NCBI GenBank assembly: GCA_018389105.1
Contig: JACATO010000036.1
Span: forward strand, 186,001 to 250,000
Direction: 5' to 3'
Length of the DNA: 64,000 nucleotides
Source of the DNA: Nautilus pompilius
Taxonomy: Eukaryota; Mollusca; Cephalopoda; Nautilida; Nautilidae
Shown one piece after another: positions 60,099 through 64,000 of the stretch. The notes beneath the pieces are model-generated. The model was not told the DNA's origin. It did not search any database and saw only the letters and a program-made list of their open reading frames with translations. Numbering within the stretch: the first letter of the stretch is position 1; each line of letters opens with the position of its first letter. The position numbers were made by a program, and so were the translations under genes.

Positions 60099-62554
60099 CA
60101 TTACCACTCAAAAGTTTATAAGTAAAGGAAAATCTCGGGGGGAAAAGCTAAGTTTATAAAATTTTAATTTAATTTTGAATACTTTTTATAACCCAAATGA
60201 ACAAATTGCATGTGTGGACGGTTGCAAAAATAATAAAACCTTTTTATTTTAACTTAAATCCTGTATTTTTTTAAAACAGTCATCCTTGGTTTTTAAAACT
60301 GCTTTGCCATTAACCCTTAACCGGTGTTATAAGGTTGAAAATTCGATCACAATTTGTGCTATAAAAAAACTTCCTTTATGAAGTGATAGATTTACATGCA
60401 AAATTAAAATAAATATCCAAAATCATAAAAATATACAGAAACATCCTTTTGCTAACTTTGTTTTGGTCTGGTAAAGTGCAGAGGATGAAGTAGAGGGTAG
60501 TGCTGACAAGTCTGGAGCAATCTTTCCTCACCTTGCAATAAGAGGGGTGGGCAGAGGTTTGGCTTATTTGTTTACCTTTATAAATAAAAATAGTTGGCAT
60601 GAAACTATCACCACACAGCCATGCAAACCAAACACGAGTGGGTGGATGGGACATACTGTAGCTGCTGGTGGCTTTCTGTATTGGCCACCACCCTGACAAT
60701 CACTCTTGAGTCAGTCAAATCATCTCTCTCTCGATATTCTTTTCCTTCACCAGATGATGCATCTGTTAGTGAGTATTCCTCCTGATCACTTAGATCATCT
60801 AACATTCTAAAAACTTTCTGCAGGATCAGCGAATACTTCCACACCATGTGAGATTTCACCCTAAGTGGTTGAGGTTGAAGGGGATGTGTCTCATCCATGA
60901 TAATTAGTAGGTAACTGATGACCAGGAAATATTCTCTCACCTGGTGGGCAACAATACTGACCTCCATAAGCCTCTATTGTTACCATAAATTAGTTCAGAA
61001 TTTAAATAGTGGGAAAAGTTAAATTGTCATGTGACAGTGGCTGCTGTTTCTTGTCAGATCATTGATTAATAATGGTTGTCATTTAAGGGTTTATGCATGA
61101 AACACTGAGAAGTTTACATTAGATTATAGCATCACAGATATTCCTTGGAGAAGGCAAACAACAAATTTTCCATTAGAAATGAAGTTCTCATTTTTAAAAC
61201 AGCAGTTTTTTAATAATGGCAAACAAAAAGTGCTTTGCCACCTGCCTCTGATACCTCATTGTAGGCCTGTTGCATGATGTAGGAATGGTGGAAAAGTTTT
61301 GCTGATGAACTCAGAACTCTGCGAGCCTGCTTACTGGCCATGAAAGCTTCTACAAACAAACCGACAAGTGAGCGAGCTGAAATGATTCTGAGTAATGGCA
61401 ACTTTGAACCCACCTGGGATGTAGAACAAGAAGAGAACTGTGTCTGGATTTTTTTTTTTTTTACTTTCATTTTTCTGCTTCCAATTGTTCTCTCTACCAT
61501 TCCTGCAGAAAAACATAGGAGATAATTAGCAGTGATGCTGTTGACATTATCTAACAGGTACACGAGTTTATTATTAGTTGAGGTAACTCTGAGTAGCTGG
61601 TGATGACATAAGAGAACTTTCATTGATCAAGATTGTGTGTTGGCTGCAAGTAGTAGTGAAATCGCTGGGAAACAGCAAATTGAAATAACACTTCTATGTA
61701 TACTCTGCAGTCTGCATATATAAAGAATGACAAAGAAACTACTAAATGATTTAGCATATCCAGGAAATGTGTCCATTGCACATAGCAAAGGATTGAGATA
61801 AACTCTGATAAACAGAACAAGAGAGTAGGATTGTGAACTGGTTTATTATGATATTAAGCAATTGGAATAGTTGACTTTCAGCCCCATTAATTTTTGAACA
61901 GTTAAAAGGCAACAGAAAACCTGTTGCACATTTTTACAGTTTTTGTAATGTGCTTTAGGGCTACAGGAATATATGACTGTAATAAAGATAGTGGTTAAAG
62001 ATAGAGGCTTCAGTAGGCATAATTATATGTGAACTTAACAACTGATGTATGGAAAAAAGTAATCATCGGACAAATCAAAGTTTGAGATGTTTGGTTAAGT
62101 CATTGCTGTACTTGTTTAGAGACAGGCTGGTGGGTGCTTGATGAATCAGTGTATCATTCCTATAGTAGAACACAGGGGTGGTAGTGTCATGATTTGGACC
62201 TGTTTTTATGTGAATAGAAAGGTATGGAATTGTAGGAACAATCCATAAAGAACAATATTTTCCAAAGTCTAAGGTTTCTTCTTTCAACGACTCTAAACAT
62301 TCTCATCTAAAAACTACACTGAAACAAGGAATATGTTATATAGTGTTTGTCCATCACAGTCACTAACTAGCCTTATTATCTGTTACACAAGTATGCAATA
62401 AAAGATTTAAGTGAAAATTAACAAGTTGTGTGTTTGTAATTGTTCATTCATGCAATTCGTTGAATGTTATAATAACCACTAAAATTAAATAAAAACTGTA
62501 AAGTTTTTTTCTTGTAAATGTACCTTTGGTTCCAAACTTTTGAATCAAAATTTG
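60099..62554 (+). mobile_element. Tc1-like DNA transposon with long inverted repeats, oversized
   Basis: The left end starts CATTACCACTCAAAAGTTTA; the right end, reversed, starts CAAATTTTGATTCAAAAGTT. TA duplications flank both (60097-98, 62555-56). The inverted repeats stay alignable for about 115 bp, including TTTAATTTAATTTT/TTTATTTAATTTTAG and AAATTGCATG/GAATTGCATG. A plus-strand transposase remnant lies at 62,040-62,290: VWKKVIIGQIKV, then CLMNQCIIPIVEHRGGSVMI with a frame change. These correspond to Tc1 landmarks (VWKKVLWSDE, CIIPTVKHGGGSVMVWG). At 2,456 bp it is about 0.9-1.2 kb longer than a usual Tc1 and lacks a visible N-terminal domain. The surplus lies between about 60.3 and 61.9 kb. 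Confidence 0.8.
60608..61623 (-). other. Unexplained reverse-strand reading frames inside the Tc1 element
   Basis: Two minus-strand frames, 61,210-61,623 and 60,608-60,967, read like normal protein: ARSLVGLFVEAFMASKQARR then LFHHSYIMQQAYNEVSEAGG, and QKVFRMLDDLSDQEEYSLTD then ASSGEGKEYRERDDLTDSR. They are opposite in strand to the Tc1 transposase and not part of any Tc1 protein I know. A donor-like GCCCACCAG|GTGAGA lies at about 60,935 on the minus strand. They could be captured host exons, a nested insertion, or chance frames. Confidence 0.3.
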
Positions 62555-63553
62555 TATATCAGTCTAGCAGAGCATATATACGTTACTTTATTAAGATGTG
62601 TTGTATTTTATGGAGTGGATTTAATCACTGGAGAGTACCAATGAAACAGGTTAGTAGCAAACAACATGCAGAATAAATAAAGAAATTGGATTAATATTAA
62701 TGGAAATATTGCCCACTAATCCCACCTGTATACCACCGAATGCCATACCTCACTAGAACAATTTTTGCATGTTTCTTGTGACAGTTCTGGTACTTTATTT
62801 CTCTCTTAAGCTTTGCAATTTGTTTTTATAAATGTACGATAATAATGAGCAGTGCCTATAAAGTTCAGTTTTGGTTCTGGTGCCAATGTTTATGAAACTT
62901 GCAAGGGATCAACAGGAGCACATGGGCCTAACCAACTGCATTGTTTTTGAATGAATACACAAATCTGTAGAAAACACTTCAAAGTTTATTTTTTATATTG
63001 TTTGTTCTTAAAAAGATAAATGCATATTTTTTGTACAGTTACAGTGAAGTTGGAATATTTGAATGGATAAAATAATGAGTTTATATATTTTGTCTGGTCC
63101 TTTAATACATGATATAGATTTATTCAAAGTATCATTATGTATCAAGTCAGATTCCAGTCTTGTAGTCATGAACTCATGCAGCTCATGAAGTTCGGACTCT
63201 GAAATCAAAGTGTATGCACTTAAATATGAAAGGGCTCTATTAACTGTTTATTTTATCTATAAAAAAATAGTCTGCGGCAATTTCAAGTTAGATCAAACAC
63301 ATGCCTTCAAACTGATCCTGAAATTTTAAAATAGAAATGATATTACTAGTGTATTCAAGCAACTTCATTTTATTCTCTTTCCATAAATATCTTATCAGTT
63401 TCTTTGATTAAATTTTCAGAAAGTAATTTTGATTGATTTATTCTTTGAGAGGTTTGTATATCAGCCATTCATACTGTTTGCTGGTTAATATGAAGACCAA
63501 CCTTGGTGTATTTTAAGATATCACTTTTTCATTTCTTCATCTGTATATTTTAG
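62555..63553. other. AT-rich intron-like stretch
   Basis: No plus-strand exon seen. A possible minus-strand terminal exon is listed separately. Confidence 0.4.
62985..63198 (-). other. Possible terminal exon on the minus strand
   Basis: On the minus strand, CACTTTGATTTCAG is a fair acceptor. It is followed by an open frame beginning SELHELHEFMTTRLESDLIH that stops at 63,008, and an AATAAA signal at 62,990-62,985. The peptide is unrecognised. The frame is short and lies in AT-rich DNA where AATAAA is common, so confidence is low. Confidence 0.2.
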
Positions 63554-63627
63554 TGTACCGTGTTTACCAAAGAGATCATCCATTATTTTTAAACCGGTTT
63601 TCTAAAGAAGTAACTGAAACGCAACAG
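63554..63627 (+). CDS. Candidate internal coding exon (unrecognised)
   Basis: The acceptor CTTCATCTGTATATTTTAG (ending 63553) and donor CAACAG|GTTAGA (GT at 63628) bound 74 bases. Two phases are blocked by stops; the third is open throughout as YRVYQRDHPLFLNRFSKEVT plus ETQQ, entered after one base of the previous codon and left in phase 0. It contains CpGs (ACCGTG, AACCGG, AACGCA) in a region otherwise nearly free of them, as expected for codons kept by selection. It could be a later exon of the gene that includes 57,887-57,960, but the phases (0 out, 1 in) require at least one exon between them. Confidence 0.45.
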
Positions 63628-64000
63628 GTTAGAATAAAACATTTTTAAATTGAATTTGTACATTTCCTAAATGATGTTAGTCATGTGCTTATTTTTTCAA
63701 AGAAAATTGAAATTATATAAACAAATCTAACAGTTTCAGAGAGAGAGAGAGAGAGAGAGAAATGGAGAGAGTTGATGCAGTCTAATAATATATTGTCATC
63801 TATTCCTGTCTAAAAAATACTGATTGAAAAAAATTAGTGGCCTCTTTGTACCTATTCCATGTTGTCATGGTAATATAGTTTGGTATCTTTAGTTCATTAA
63901 TGTTAGTGTATGCCTTGCAGGTTTAAAGTAAATCTTATAGAGTTTAATACCAATTTTAAAGTCTGGATGCTGCTGGTACCTTGATAATAGGACAAGCCAT
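63628..64000. other. AT-rich intron-like stretch
   Basis: Contains a (GA)n microsatellite at 63,739-63,760; no coding exon seen before the window ends. Confidence 0.4.

Overview
This window is nuclear DNA from an animal. It contains splice-site-bounded exons, tRNA-derived SINE copies, mariner and Tc1 elements with TA target duplications, many (ATT)n/(AAT)n microsatellites and several minisatellite arrays. There is no operon-like coding density and no ribosome-binding sites. A marine invertebrate, probably a lophotrochozoan such as a mollusc, fits best. That placement is an inference from repeat content and from normal CpG frequency outside apparent gene bodies; no gene here fixes the taxon.

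The window falls into two compositional domains. From 1 to about 54.4 kb the DNA is mixed-composition, rich in CpG, full of poly-G/poly-C and poly-A/poly-T runs, and almost gene-free. It holds a degenerate 60-bp minisatellite (4.66-6.01 kb), a CRE-palindrome array (12.14-12.36 kb), a 69-bp array (15.69-16.65 kb), a 37-bp array open in three frames (27.79-28.24 kb), a GC-rich array (36.16-36.51 kb), a 52-bp triplicate (40.28-40.44 kb) and an exact 91-bp duplicate (48.05-48.23 kb). At least five copies of one SINE family and about ten CTCF-like motifs also lie here. CpG-poor islands inside this domain (about 28.3-30.9, 46.2-48.0 and 49.3-51.2 kb) hold a dispersed repeat, a dead Tc1 element behind a good first coding exon (46,008-46,214), and a frameshifted copy of a repetitive transposon-like protein family (49,530-51,170).

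From about 54.45 kb to the end the DNA is AT-rich and strongly CpG-depleted, as expected for a methylated invertebrate gene body. Just upstream is a possible first coding exon (53,842-53,893), and within the domain are two further exon candidates on the + strand (57,887-57,960 and 63,554-63,627). They may belong to one gene whose introns contain a 0.9-kb tandem duplication, a 1,228-bp dead mariner inserted in only one duplicate, and an oversized Tc1 element (60,099-62,554). I could not name any host protein. Most open reading frames in the first 54 kb have lengths expected by chance, so I have not called them genes. No clearly new biological system is demonstrated. The best leads are the nested duplication/mariner history, the abrupt CpG boundary at a putative gene start, the CRE minisatellite, and the Tc1 element carrying unexplained reverse-strand reading frames.
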